Positions 23,713 through 32,709 of a DNA stretch of 64,000 nt are shown piece after piece. Every line of letters begins with the position of its first letter. Positions within the stretch are counted from its first letter, which is position 1. The notes under the pieces are model-generated. The model did no database searches. It worked only from the letters and a program-made list of their open reading frames with translations, and was not told the DNA's origin. This DNA comes from CAZOOK01 sp964581385. Its GTDB lineage: Bacteria > Pseudomonadota > Gammaproteobacteria > Nevskiales > Nevskiaceae. The DNA lies in assembly GCA_964581385.1 (NCBI GenBank), contig CAZOOK010000009.1, positions 1 to 64,000 on the forward strand, written 5' to 3'. Made by a program: the position numbers and the translations under genes.

Positions 23713-24429
23713 ATGGCGACATATGTTTTAGTACATGGCGGGGGACACGGCGGCTGGTGCTATCAGCACGTCGCGCGGATCATGCGATCGCAAGGGCAGG
23801 AGGTGTATACGCCGACCATGACGGGCTTGGGCGAGCGGGAGCATCTGCTGAGCGCCGCGGTGGATCTCAATCTCCACATCATGGACATCGTCAAGGTGTT
23901 GAAGTTTGAAGATCTTCGCAACGTCATCTTGGTAGGTCACAGCTATGGCGGCATGGTCATAACAGGCGTTGCAGATCGCGTACCCGAGCGGATCGGCAAT
24001 CTGGTTTATCTGGACGCAGCGTATCCGCAGAACGGCCAGTCGCTTGTCGACCATGCGGGACCCGCGATCCTGGCCGCTCGCACGAACAGCCACCTAGTGG
24101 ACGGCATGGAGATGGTGCTCTATCCGGGGCAGGATCCCATGAGCTTCTACGGAGTTAAAGACCCAAAGCAGATCGAGTGGATGAAGCCGAAGCTGACTCC
24201 GCATCCGTGGAAATGCTTCGAGCAGAAGCTGGTGCTCAACAATGAAGCGGTGATGCGCAAGATTCCTCAGTCGTTCATCGTCTGCAGCTCCCATATGAAC
24301 GACCCATCGCGTGCGGCGCTCAAGGCGCTTTCCAACGGCAGGTTCTGGGAAATCGACACAGGCCATGATCTGATGATTTCAGAACCGGAAGCGGTCGCCG
24401 AGAAGCTGCTGAAGTTGGCGTCGTTCTGA
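23713..24429 (+). CDS. Alpha/beta hydrolase (esterase-like)
   Basis: This 238-residue hydrolase has the oxyanion motif LVHGGGHGGWCY (about 6-17), the nucleophile elbow GHSYGG with Ser77, and the catalytic His in DTGHDLM (about 216-222). It resembles the plant methylesterase/hydroxynitrile lyase-like and pyrethroid-hydrolase group of small esterases. It is cytoplasmic, with no signal sequence. Being divergent from a TetR gene with an operator-like repeat between, it is probably induced by the TetR ligand, perhaps its own substrate. Confidence 0.88.
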   Translation: MATYVLVHGGGHGGWCYQHVARIMRSQGQEVYTPTMTGLGEREHLLSAAVDLNLHIMDIVKVLKFEDLRNVILVGHSYGGMVITGVADRVPERIGNLVYLDAAYPQNGQSLVDHAGPAILAARTNSHLVDGMEMVLYPGQDPMSFYGVKDPKQIEWMKPKLTPHPWKCFEQKLVLNNEAVMRKIPQSFIVCSSHMNDPSRAALKALSNGRFWEIDTGHDLMISEPEAVAEKLLKLASF

Positions 24430-24610
24430 GTGCTCGGTCCGAGCTGCGGTGAATTGGGTAGTCGAACGCTTGGGCGGCAAGCTTTCGGCGCAGATTCAGT
24501 AGTAACGTCTTTCCTTGTCTTTGATGGTCGTTTAGTCTTGGAAGGTGCTACTCATGTGTTAGAGTAGGCTCTGCCTTGGGTGGCTCGTCAGGAGATAAGT
24601 AGGGGGACCT

Positions 24611-25021
24611 ATGGCCCGTACCATTCAGCTTGCGGCTTCATTGCCGGCAGCGCCGGATCGGCTCTTTGATATGTACCTCGATCCCGTGCAGCATTCAGCG
24701 TTCACAGGATTGCCGGTCGAGATCTCAGCAGCGCCAGGCGCTCGGTTTCGGGCGTTCAACAATGTGCTGTCGGGCCAGATCTTGCAGGTCGTGCCCAAGC
24801 GATTGATCGTGCAGTCCTGGCGTTCGCCCCATTGGGGTGAGTCAGATCTCGATTCCACGTTGATTCTGACCTTCCTCCCCGAGAAGAATGGTGGACGCAT
24901 TGAGCTGGTCCAGGTCAACGTCGTGGACACCGATTTTTCGGGGGTGTGCCACGGCTGGGAGAAATTCTACTGGACGCCGTGGCGAGCCCATCTAATGCAA
25001 GAAGAGGCGCGTGGCGCATAG
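24611..25021 (+). CDS. SRPBCC (AHSA1-like) domain protein
   Basis: This 136-residue single-domain protein of the START/Bet v1-like fold has the typical opening AASLPAAPDRLFDMYLDPVQ, the middle KRLIVQSWRSPHWGESDLDS and the end GWEKFYWTPWRAHL of the AHSA1 group. These proteins bind small hydrophobic ligands or act as co-chaperones; here no role is evident. GGGGG upstream (24602-24606) could serve as ribosome binding site. The next gene, a hydrolase, follows in the same direction. Confidence 0.85.
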   Translation: MARTIQLAASLPAAPDRLFDMYLDPVQHSAFTGLPVEISAAPGARFRAFNNVLSGQILQVVPKRLIVQSWRSPHWGESDLDSTLILTFLPEKNGGRIELVQVNVVDTDFSGVCHGWEKFYWTPWRAHLMQEEARGA

Positions 25022-25068
25022 TTTGTCGCCACCGACCAGACGTCCGGCTCTCGGCCAAGGATGCTGCT

Positions 25069-26001
25069 TTGGGAGCTAAAGAGACCAAGTTGGAATTTGT
25101 TGGTGCCGAAAAAACACCTACCGGGCCGTATCGATCCGCGGCGGCTCGTGCATCGGTACTTGAATCATACGATCAGATCGTTTTGCGGTGGCCCGTTTCG
25201 TATGAAAGTCGCTACATAGACACAAGCTTGGGCAAAGGCCATGTGCTGATTTCCGGCGTTCCTTCAGCTAAACCCGTGGTGCTGCTGCATGGCGGTGGAG
25301 GCAACGCCACGATGTGGGTCCACAATGTTGCGATCTTGGCCACTGCGTTAAGAGTCTATGCAGTCGATATTGCCGGAGATGTTGGCAAGAGCGAAGGCAG
25401 AAGGCCGTCGACAGAGAGGGAGTACGTCAGTTGGCTTTCCGAGATGTTGGATGGCCTGGGCTTGGAGCGCGTAGGGTTGTGCGGCGCATCCTTCGGCGCC
25501 TGGCTTGCTTCCGCATATGCGCGTCACTTCCCGCGTCGGATATCCGAAATCGCACTCCTTGCGCCCCCCAATCTCGGCCCATTGCGCTCGGCGTTCATTT
25601 TTCGCGCTGCGCTAGCGACCGTGCTTCCGGGGGAAGGGCGAGTGCGAAAGTTCTACAGATACATCTCCTCTCCCCAGGCGCCGGTGCCACCAGAATGGGC
25701 GCTGCGTGATTTTGTTATTCGGTGGCAATGTCAACGCCACAGTCCGCCGCCGCCACCGTTAATGACGGAAGAGGAACTGCGTCAGCTGCCTAAGGACACG
25801 CTGATGCTGCTTGGCAACGATGAGGTGCTGTACGGCGTGAGCAATGTTCTTCCCAGGATTCGGGCATGCGCTCCGCATATCGTTGTTGAATTTCTTGCGC
25901 GGGCGGGGCACACGATTTCTGTTGACCGGGCAGACGAAGTAAGCGCGCGACTGCTAAAGTTCTTTGGCAGCTCGCGGCCTGATATTGCGGTGGAGCCGTG
26001 A
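25069..26001 (+). CDS. Alpha/beta hydrolase
   Basis: The protein is about 310 residues with the oxyanion motif VVLLHGGGGNATMW, the nucleophile elbow GASFGAW, and LARAGHTISVDRAD with the catalytic His near the C-terminus. The start is uncertain: the open frame extends back to a GTG at 24946 inside the preceding gene, and no ATG is available; the TTG codons at 25069 and 25090 are the plausible choices. Similarity to the family starts only at about 25140. The stop overlaps the GTG start of the next gene by three bases. Confidence 0.75.
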   Translation: MGAKETKLEFVGAEKTPTGPYRSAAARASVLESYDQIVLRWPVSYESRYIDTSLGKGHVLISGVPSAKPVVLLHGGGGNATMWVHNVAILATALRVYAVDIAGDVGKSEGRRPSTEREYVSWLSEMLDGLGLERVGLCGASFGAWLASAYARHFPRRISEIALLAPPNLGPLRSAFIFRAALATVLPGEGRVRKFYRYISSPQAPVPPEWALRDFVIRWQCQRHSPPPPPLMTEEELRQLPKDTLMLLGNDEVLYGVSNVLPRIRACAPHIVVEFLARAGHTISVDRADEVSARLLKFFGSSRPDIAVEP

Positions 26002-26456
26002 ATATATTCGACAATCCCACTCGTGCCAATGGCCCCACTGCGGTAATGGGTATTGGCGCAATTGCGGTTTTGCTCGGGGCGATTTTTCTCGTACTAGAGG
26101 GTCGTCTTAGTTATGAAGGGACGGAGACTATGGCGAGCGTCGTTCAAGTCAGGAAAATTCGTGGCCGACACTCTAACTATCACTACTATTCCACGCTACG
26201 AATCGAGCAGTCAGTTGACTCAACTACTTGTGTGGCCACGTCGAACGAGTTCGAGACTGTTCCGCGGGTTGGCGACGTGCTCCCGATCGTCTATGTTTCA
26301 TCGATATCATTCTTACAAGCCATGCACGTTATCTTTTATCAGTCGATGAATGGCCCATACTGTGAAATAGATACCTTTAAGGATCGTTGGTTTTTTCCAC
26401 TCGCAGCAATTTTGTTTGGAATACCTCTGTTTATTTGGGGTTGGCAAAGTACGTGA
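25998..26456 (+). CDS. Membrane protein (DUF3592-like)
   Basis: This 152-residue protein has two hydrophobic segments, about 16-33 (VMGIGAIAVLLGAIFLVL) and 131-148 (FPLAAILFGIPLFIWGW), around an extracytoplasmic loop. The loop pattern (ASVVQVRKIRGRHSNYHYYS, EFETVPRVGDVLPIVY) matches DUF3592, a family without known function. The GTG start overlaps the stop of the upstream hydrolase, so translation is probably coupled. A terminator hairpin follows its stop codon after about 30 bp. Confidence 0.75.
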   Translation: MNIFDNPTRANGPTAVMGIGAIAVLLGAIFLVLEGRLSYEGTETMASVVQVRKIRGRHSNYHYYSTLRIEQSVDSTTCVATSNEFETVPRVGDVLPIVYVSSISFLQAMHVIFYQSMNGPYCEIDTFKDRWFFPLAAILFGIPLFIWGWQST

Positions 26457-26488
26457 TTCTGGCCAACGGCTAATGAGCCTTTTATGAA

Positions 26489-26513
26489 AAAGCCCGCGAC
26501 TTCGCGGGCTTTA
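26489..26513. terminator. Bidirectional intrinsic terminator
   Basis: AAAGCCCGCGA-CTT-CGCGGGCTTT forms a strong GC stem flanked by A and T runs, so it can work on both strands. It sits between the convergent DUF3592-like and protease genes. Confidence 0.85.
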
Positions 26514-26531
26514 TCCAGCGATTAAATTCGA

Positions 26532-28292
26532 TCAAGGTGCTTTCGTGCATAGCAGCGCACTGCCACTGCCCGTCGTCGAAGACACGATCCAGCGATAGTA
26601 GTAGCCCGTCGCCGCACTGAAGTCGATCGATTCGGTCGATGTCGGTCCGTTCGAGTTCGCGACATTCGCCCAGGGTGAGCTCGCGCTGGAGCTGCTGCGC
26701 CGCTGTAGCGCGAGTCCGAAGTTGCTTGTGCTCGGGCCGGTCAGGCGGCCGCTGAAAGTGCCGGCTTTCGCGATCTGTGCGCCCGAGCTATTCGGTGCGT
26801 AAACGATGACCCCATTGCCGCTCAGCGTCGTCGAGAACGATGTATAGCCGGCCGCGCAGCTCGGGGGCGCCGGTGCAGGTGCGGGGGTCTGTACGTACTT
26901 GAGCGCGGCGGCGGCGTCGACGATTCCGCTGCCGCAGCCGCTGCAACTCGCCGGGAAGGCGTGCGCCGAGGCGGTGAGCGCGGTGCGTACCTGATCGGGC
27001 GTCAGCGACGGCTTTGCCGCGTAAAGCAGCGCGGCAACGCCGGCCACGTGCGGAGCGGCCATGCTGGTGCCCTGGTAGTAGGCATAGGTGTCACTGCCAG
27101 GCGTGGTCGTGCCGGTATTGAATGTCGAAAGAATGCCGTTGCTGCCGCTGCCGCGCATGTCGCCGCCCGGCGCGGCCAGTGCGACGGCGCTGCCATAGTT
27201 CGAGTAGTAGGCGCGTGCACCGTTGCGATCGGTTGCGGCAACCGCGATCACGCCGGAGCAGCTTGCTGGCGTGAAGCCCTTGGCGTCGGTGTTGCTGTTG
27301 CCAGCGGCGACGACGACGGTGGCGCCACGGCTGCGCGCGCTGTTGATCGCGTTCTGTGTAGTGGTATCACAGGCGCCATTGCCGCCGAGGCTGAGGTTGA
27401 GCACTTTCGCCGGTGTGGTGTTGATTGGTATGCCGGATACGGCGCCGCCCGAAGCCCAGACGATCGCGTCCGCGATGTCCGAGGTATAACCGCCGCAACT
27501 GCCGAGGACGCGCACTGGCAGGATCTTCGCGCCGAACGCGATACCAGCCACACCCTTGGCATTGCTGGTCAGTGCGGCGATCGTGCCGGCGGTATGCGTC
27601 CCATGCCAGCTGCTGTTGGTGGCTGCGGAACCGCTGGAACACTGACCGGCTTTGGTCCAGTCACCGGGATCGCTCGCGTCGCTGTCGCGGCCGTTGCCGT
27701 CGTTAGCGACACTGGCAACGCTGATCATGTCGTAGCCACGGAGAATGTTGGCGACCAGATCCGCGTGCGGCCGGTAACCAGTGTCGATCACTGCGACCAC
27801 AACGCCGTTGCCGTTGACCTTGTCCCAAGCGGTCGCGACATCGATGCCGGTGGCCGGAGTGGATAAATCCCATTGCTGCGGGTAGTAGCTGTCGTTTGGT
27901 GTCATGGTCGCCGTGAGCAGGCGATCTTCTTCGGCGTACTCGATGCGAGAATCGGCTTTCAGCGTGTCCAGCAGCAGTCGTAGCTGCAGGCCATTGAGCC
28001 GCTGATCCATGCGCACGACATCGCCGCCAGTGGCGATCGTGCGTTCACGCATCAGATTCACACCCGCGCGCTGACGCATTTCGCTGAAAAATCCGGCGAT
28101 GAAACCTTCACGGTTATTTCTCGCCGCGGGCGTCGCCAGCACGTCCGTCCGGAATTTGACGATGAGCCGTTGCGGAGGCATTTCGTCGTCCGCATGCGCC
28201 AGCGGGGCGCAGGACAAAGCGAAAAGGAGCGACAACGCATATGCGGTACGCAGATATAAAGGCCTACCCGCGGCCATGAAATACGTCTTCAT
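26532..28292 (-). CDS. Secreted subtilisin-like serine protease (S8)
   Basis: This 586-residue protein has a signal peptide (about 1-30, ending near AHADD), an inhibitor I9-like propeptide (PPQRLIVKFRTDV to about 115), and a peptidase S8 domain. Catalytic residues are visible in VVAVIDTGYRPHADL (Asp), SSWHGTHTAGTIAAL (His) and YQGTSMAAPHVAGVAALLY (Ser). From about 475 a Pro/Ala linker (TPAPAPAPPSC) leads to a beta-rich C-terminal domain of about 110 residues, possibly for substrate or surface binding. The ATG at 28292 fits the signal peptide; a TTG lies five codons earlier. It should be an exported protease. Confidence 0.93.
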   Translation of the reverse strand: MKTYFMAAGRPLYLRTAYALSLLFALSCAPLAHADDEMPPQRLIVKFRTDVLATPAARNNREGFIAGFFSEMRQRAGVNLMRERTIATGGDVVRMDQRLNGLQLRLLLDTLKADSRIEYAEEDRLLTATMTPNDSYYPQQWDLSTPATGIDVATAWDKVNGNGVVVAVIDTGYRPHADLVANILRGYDMISVASVANDGNGRDSDASDPGDWTKAGQCSSGSAATNSSWHGTHTAGTIAALTSNAKGVAGIAFGAKILPVRVLGSCGGYTSDIADAIVWASGGAVSGIPINTTPAKVLNLSLGGNGACDTTTQNAINSARSRGATVVVAAGNSNTDAKGFTPASCSGVIAVAATDRNGARAYYSNYGSAVALAAPGGDMRGSGSNGILSTFNTGTTTPGSDTYAYYQGTSMAAPHVAGVAALLYAAKPSLTPDQVRTALTASAHAFPASCSGCGSGIVDAAAALKYVQTPAPAPAPPSCAAGYTSFSTTLSGNGVIVYAPNSSGAQIAKAGTFSGRLTGPSTSNFGLALQRRSSSSASSPWANVANSNGPTSTESIDFSAATGYYYRWIVSSTTGSGSALLCTKAP

Positions 28293-28445
28293 TTTTATTT
28301 TCCCCAACCGGCGATCCGCAATGCGCGGATCACGGAAATAGTGTCGCAGCCTTCAGCGCGGCACGGTTATCCGCCAATCCGGCACCAACTACCGCATGGC
28401 GTCCCGGTCGATAAAAGCTGCTGGGGAGATAGCGGCAGAGTGGGG

Positions 28446-29588
28446 CTATGGGTGAAGTTCTGCCTCGATGATGCTAATGGGCAGTGCAGTCGGCACAATC
28501 CGCGTCAGGCGAAACCCGGCTTTTCCGAGTAGATCGGCGAACTCCGCTTGGGTGCGCTCGCAGCCACCGTTGGTCACCAGCATGTCGAGATCGAGCAGTT
28601 TTCCGAACATCGGCGAATTGCCGTGCGGGATAACCATTTCGACCAGCAGGAGCTTGCCGTTCGATGGCATCGCCGCATGGCAATTCTGGAGGATGCGAAG
28701 TGCGGGTTCGTCGCCCCAATCGTGGATGATGTTCTTGAGAATATAGGTGTCGCCGCCATCCGGGACGGAATCGAAGAAGCTGCCGCCGGCGGTGTCGCAA
28801 CGATCCACCACGCCTTGCCCTTGGAGCAGATCCGGCGCGCGGGCGACGACAGACGGCATGTCGAACAGCGTGCCGCGCATTGCCGGATACGCTTGCAGGA
28901 TGCCTGAGATCAGCCGCCCATTGCCGCCACCCACGTCCACGAGGTGACGAGTCGTTGCGAAGTTGTAAGCCGATACGACCGCGGCAGCGACGAGCGTGGA
29001 GAAATTCGTCATCGCATCGTCGAAAACCTTGCCGTACTCATTGTTTTTCGACAGAAAATCGAACACCGGCATCTGGTAAAGATGCTCAAACGAGGCGCGA
29101 CCGGTCTGGATGCTGAACATGAGATCGCCCCAGCAACGCCAGTGCGGCGGCGAGCCGTTCATCAGAACCATGCTCCGCATCGAATTCGGATGATCCATGC
29201 ATAGCGTCGCTGCGAGAGGGTTCAGCTTGAAGGTCCCGCTACGTGTTTCGACGAACACACCCGCACTGGCGAGCATGCGCAGCAGACGATACAGCGAACG
29301 CTCATCGACGTTGGTTGCACTGGCGAGCTGGGCTGCGTCGCGCGCTCCGTCTTTCAGCAGCTCCGCAATGCCCAGCGTGGTCACAACGTAAAGTGCCTGC
29401 GGCACAAAGTAGTTGGTGGCCAGTTCGACCATGGTGACTGGCGGTGGCATCAGTGTCCGTCGCAATCGTTCCAGTGCGTTTCTGAGCAGGTCCACCAAGC
29501 GGACGATTGCGGCCGGAGGAAGTTTCGAAATCGGTTTGATCGCTGCCGTGGACGTATTTATGGCGGTACTCCGTACATAATGAATCAC
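28446..29588 (-). CDS. SAM-dependent O-methyltransferase (family 2)
   Basis: This 380-residue protein has an N-terminal dimerisation/winged-helix region (VTTLGIAELLKDGARDAAQL, ERSLYRLLRMLASAGVF), then the SAM site HLVDVGGGNGRLISGI (about 227-242) and ILKNIIHDWGDEPALRILQN, whose His is the usual catalytic base of this family. Relatives methylate hydroxyl groups of carotenoids, polyketides and other small molecules. No biosynthetic gene adjoins it, so the acceptor is unknown. The first 50 residues are not conserved in kind; translation might begin at the internal ATG of LMPPPVTMVE. Confidence 0.87.
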   Translation of the reverse strand: MIHYVRSTAINTSTAAIKPISKLPPAAIVRLVDLLRNALERLRRTLMPPPVTMVELATNYFVPQALYVVTTLGIAELLKDGARDAAQLASATNVDERSLYRLLRMLASAGVFVETRSGTFKLNPLAATLCMDHPNSMRSMVLMNGSPPHWRCWGDLMFSIQTGRASFEHLYQMPVFDFLSKNNEYGKVFDDAMTNFSTLVAAAVVSAYNFATTRHLVDVGGGNGRLISGILQAYPAMRGTLFDMPSVVARAPDLLQGQGVVDRCDTAGGSFFDSVPDGGDTYILKNIIHDWGDEPALRILQNCHAAMPSNGKLLLVEMVIPHGNSPMFGKLLDLDMLVTNGGCERTQAEFADLLGKAGFRLTRIVPTALPISIIEAELHP

Positions 29589-30134
29589 TGTCTAATTCTG
29601 ACCCACATGCCACTAGCGATGCGCAACCGGCGCCGGCTGCATTTACATCGCTTCGTTGCGATGACAGCACATGGCGAAGGTCGGCGCAATTCTGACTGAC
29701 TGGTTAATAATAGAAAGGCTGCCGGCATTTGATCTGCGGGCATAACAGGCCCAGCAGCCGGCGCTTTCCCCCACAGTATGTGCCGTATCCGTGAATTTGG
29801 TTGTATGGGCGCAACGTGTGACACGCTTGAGGCTGTCGGAAAGCAGACTGCCATTCGGGACTTTTCAGCACGGTTGGATGCGTGTGGAACTTTCGGAGTC
29901 CGAAGCGCAAAAGGACGTCATTGCGCGGTCGCCGATCCGACGATTCGGACTCATCTGTCGCCTGTTTCTAAACCTTTTTCTGCCCGTGCCGCTAATGGGG
30001 AGCGGGACGCGTGAGAAGGCGTTCCGTTGCCAATGGCGGCCGGTCGCGGGCAAGTGCCGATGGAATATGGCATGCGCTGCCGTTCCGGAATAAACCGTCG
30101 GCATCCATTTCGCATGTTTTCAAGGAGACAGATC
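29589..30134. other. Intergenic region, no supported gene
   Basis: About 545 bp. It contains an imperfect GC-rich inverted repeat at 29714-29766 (GCTGCCGGC against GCAGCCGGC) that could be a terminator for transcription from the right. Open frames of up to 100 codons are present on both strands, but none has a ribosome site or coding character. The last 15 bp hold the AAGGAGA site of the next gene. Confidence 0.5.
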
Positions 30135-30749
30135 ATGTCGGTTTCAGGGATTTCGTCGTTCACGGCGGGAGCAGTACCGCATCGCGCGACGGATGCTTCG
30201 CGCAAGCTCGATGTCAGCACTAACGCGGATGGCAGCAAGTCACTGGAAGTTTCGGCCTCGGGCGCCGGCGGAAGCACGGTCAGTGCGACTGCAACAAAGG
30301 ACGCGGACGGCAACGAATCGCTGCAGATCACGCGCACGCTCGCCAACGGTGCGACCACCACGCGCCAGCTCAGCATTAATGCGGACGGCACGTTCAGCGG
30401 CCAGGCTTCGGCGACCGGCAAGGATGGCGGTACGCTTGAATCCACATCGAGTGGCACTTACGGCGACCACGCGCTGACGTACAGCCGCAACTCGAAGTAC
30501 TCGACCGCTGCGGGCGCCAGCGGCGAGCGCACTATTTCCGGCGATCTGGCGAAGGGATCGGTGCATCGCTCGGTCGATGGCAGTGGTACGAACACGTCCG
30601 GCACACCGTTCACGCGGAGCAGCTCGGTGACAATTGACAGCCACTCGATCACCGCCGCATTGAAGCTTACGCTTGGAGCGATTGGTGGTGACGGCAGCAG
30701 CACGCAGTCCGGCGGCGATCAGCCGGTCGACGGAAGCACTGCTTCTTGA
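30135..30749 (+). CDS. Hypothetical Ser/Thr/Gly-rich repeat protein
   Basis: The 204-residue product has no signal peptide or membrane segment. Composition is dominated by Ser, Thr, Gly and Ala. A short motif recurs: STNADGSKSL (about 27-36), TKDADGNESL (54-63), SINADGTFSG (79-88) and TGKDGGTLES, spaced by about 25 residues and separated by alternating polar/hydrophobic stretches, which suggests beta-strand repeats. AAGGAGA precedes the ATG, so the start is secure. Coding character is clear in codon use. The function is unknown; a surface or secreted structural protein exported by another route is one possibility. A strong terminator follows. Confidence 0.7.
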   Translation: MSVSGISSFTAGAVPHRATDASRKLDVSTNADGSKSLEVSASGAGGSTVSATATKDADGNESLQITRTLANGATTTRQLSINADGTFSGQASATGKDGGTLESTSSGTYGDHALTYSRNSKYSTAAGASGERTISGDLAKGSVHRSVDGSGTNTSGTPFTRSSSVTIDSHSITAALKLTLGAIGGDGSSTQSGGDQPVDGSTAS

Positions 30750-30831
30750 TTGACACGTCTGACGATATAAACGCTAGGCATTAAACGCCGCGACGAACTC
30801 GACGAGTTCCGCATCGCGTCGCAATTTGTAT

Positions 30832-30866
30832 GAAAGCCGCGCGCCGAAAGGCGGGCGGCTTTTCTT
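30832..30866 (+). terminator. Intrinsic terminator
   Basis: GAAAGCCGCGCGCC and GGCGGGCGGCTTTTC pair around GAAA, followed by TTTTCTTTTG. It terminates the repeat-protein gene about 80 bp after its stop. Confidence 0.8.
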
Positions 30867-31037
30867 TTGTGCCGCAAAAAAATAACGCAGCGATGGCGTA
30901 ATCCTTCACGGAAATCCGATTCCATGAGTACGGAGGTTCGGAACAAACGCACCGCCGACGCTGGGCCAGCTGCCATCGACAACAGCCGCCGGCACTGCGC
31001 TATCCGCTATCGCTCTAACCCACTATCTGGAGAAAAC

Positions 31038-31604
31038 ATGAACAACACGACCACCACCGGTACCCGCTTCCGCGGCACAGCACTCGCGTGCGCGGCCCTA
31101 CTTACCGTCGCAGGCGTGCATAACGCACACGCGCAAAAGCCGCCGGTCGTTAGCGACGTCGTCGGTACATGGACCAACGTCAATCCGGCGACACCGAGCA
31201 TCATCAAGATCGTTGTGTCCGGAACGTCCGCCGGTGCACTGACCATTCACGGTTACGGCGCCTGCTCGCCCACGCCATGCGACTGGGGTTCGGTCGGCGG
31301 CAACGGCTTCTCGCTGAATGTGTCGTCGAACAAGGCTGAAAGCTGGAACGCGTTCTACAACTTCGGCTTCAAAACCGATCAGCTGACCGCCGTGCGCCTG
31401 ACCAGCTACAACGGCAAGGCGGGGGATTATCTGCAAGTCATCAGCCAGAGCATGTTCGCCGCCGGCGACACGCGCTACGACTATGAGTCTACCGACGTGC
31501 TGGTGCGCGCACCGTCCACCATTGGCGTGCTCGTGCCGTTTGAAACGCCGATGAAGGTGCAGTCTGTCGGCTCAAGTGCGGCAAACAGCGACGCCGCCCG
31601 CTAA
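31038..31604 (+). CDS. Secreted hypothetical protein
   Basis: This 188-residue protein has a clear signal peptide (GTALACAALLTVAGVHNAHA, cleavage near residue 32). The mature part begins with VGTWTNVNPATPSIIKIVVS and contains GYGACSPTPCDWGSV (about 74-88), whose two Cys probably form a disulphide. This CSPTPCDWG pattern occurs in secreted proteins of unknown role. The start is set by CTGGAG upstream of the ATG at 31038; in-frame codons before it are unlikely to be translated. Downstream a long GC-rich inverted repeat (31609-31664) could end transcription. Confidence 0.75.
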   Translation: MNNTTTTGTRFRGTALACAALLTVAGVHNAHAQKPPVVSDVVGTWTNVNPATPSIIKIVVSGTSAGALTIHGYGACSPTPCDWGSVGGNGFSLNVSSNKAESWNAFYNFGFKTDQLTAVRLTSYNGKAGDYLQVISQSMFAAGDTRYDYESTDVLVRAPSTIGVLVPFETPMKVQSVGSSAANSDAAR

Positions 31605-31724
31605 GGCACGCGGCTGGCGCGATTCCGCACCCCTGGTATCACAGGACGGGTCGCGCCAGCCCGCGATGTTTCGGCACTCACAAAACGTGAGTGCGTTTCT
31701 ATCGCGTGGCAGCGAAGAGGATGA

Positions 31725-31769
31725 TATAATCGTGTAGAGTTAGATACGTATTTGTAATAACATCTACAC
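31725..31769 (+). promoter_or_regulatory. Promoter and candidate operator of the chr operon
   Basis: TATAAT at 31725-31730 is a consensus -10 box. Downstream, GTGTAGA (31732-31738) and TCTACAC (31763-31769) form an inverted repeat with a 24-bp spacer that itself holds the palindrome ATACGTAT (31744-31751). It ends one base before the chrB ATG. Binding by ChrB would block the promoter. Confidence 0.5.
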
Positions 31770-31770
31770 A

Positions 31771-32709
31771 ATGAAATGGCTGCTCCTCGTATTATCCCTA
31801 CCCACCGAAAATGCCACCGCGCGCATGCGCGCCTGGCGTGCGCTCAAAGCGAGTGGGGCTGCTGTGCTTCGGGATGGCGTCTATCTGTTGCCCGCACAGG
31901 ATGGCTGCCACGAATGGCTGAAGGACATCGCCGATGATGTGCGCGCGAATGGCGGTACCGCCTATTTGCTGAACGCCGACAGCGAAGGCACCGACGGCTA
32001 TCCGGCGCTGTTCGATCGCACCCCTGATTTCTCGGAGCTGCTCGCAGATATCGCAAAGGCGCGTGCAGCGCTGACCGACGATCGAGCATCTGACGCGCTC
32101 AAGCAGGCACGTAAGCTGCGCAAGGCCTTCGCACAACTGGCCGTTATCGATTTCTTTCCCGGCGAGGCGCGGAACCAGGTGGACGCCGCGCTGCGCGAAC
32201 TGGAGTCGGCCGCGAACCGCGCGCTCGCTCCGGACGAACCACAACCCTCGACAGGCATGATTCCATGCCTTGCTGCTGCCGACTATCGCGGCCGTATCTG
32301 GGCTACGCGCCGGCGCCCTTGGGTGGACCGGCTGGCGAGTGCGTGGCTGATCCGCCGCTTCATCGATCGCAAGGCCCGTTTCCTCTGGCTGGCTTCGCCC
32401 GATCGGTGCCCGCGCAAAGCGCTGGGTTTCGATTTTGATGGCGCGCGCTTCACGCACGTCGGGGCGAAAGTGACTTTCGAAACCTTGCTGGCGAGCTTCG
32501 GCCTCGATGCACCTGCGCTGCAACGCATCGGCGCGCTTGTGCACTACCTCGATGTGGGCGGTGTGCCGCCTGCCGAGGCCGGCGGGGTCGAGCGCGTGTT
32601 GGCGGGACTGCGCGAAGCCATCGACGACGACGATCGGTTGCTGAAAGTGGCATCGAGCGTTTTTGACGGCCTGCTGGCCGCATTTGAAAAGGAAACTGTA
32701 TCCCCATGA
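31771..32709 (+). CDS. chrB: Chromate resistance protein ChrB
   Basis: The protein has 312 residues and two domains. The N-terminal one (MKWLLLVLSLPTENATARMR, WRALKASGAAVLRDGVYLLP) is the ChrB DNA-binding type. The C-terminal one begins at RPWVDRLASAWLIRRFID (about 188-205) and contains FDFDGARFTHVGAKVTFETL and VHYLDVGG, the ChrB-C signature. In known systems ChrB senses chromate or sulfate and regulates the chr operon. It is followed by chrA with a four-base overlap, so the pair is one operon. Confidence 0.92.
   Translation: MKWLLLVLSLPTENATARMRAWRALKASGAAVLRDGVYLLPAQDGCHEWLKDIADDVRANGGTAYLLNADSEGTDGYPALFDRTPDFSELLADIAKARAALTDDRASDALKQARKLRKAFAQLAVIDFFPGEARNQVDAALRELESAANRALAPDEPQPSTGMIPCLAAADYRGRIWATRRRPWVDRLASAWLIRRFIDRKARFLWLASPDRCPRKALGFDFDGARFTHVGAKVTFETLLASFGLDAPALQRIGALVHYLDVGGVPPAEAGGVERVLAGLREAIDDDDRLLKVASSVFDGLLAAFEKETVSP

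Noticed and set aside
29791..30093. 100-codon frame in the gap before the repeat protein
   Set aside because: Codon use and composition are not coding-like and no ribosome site precedes it.
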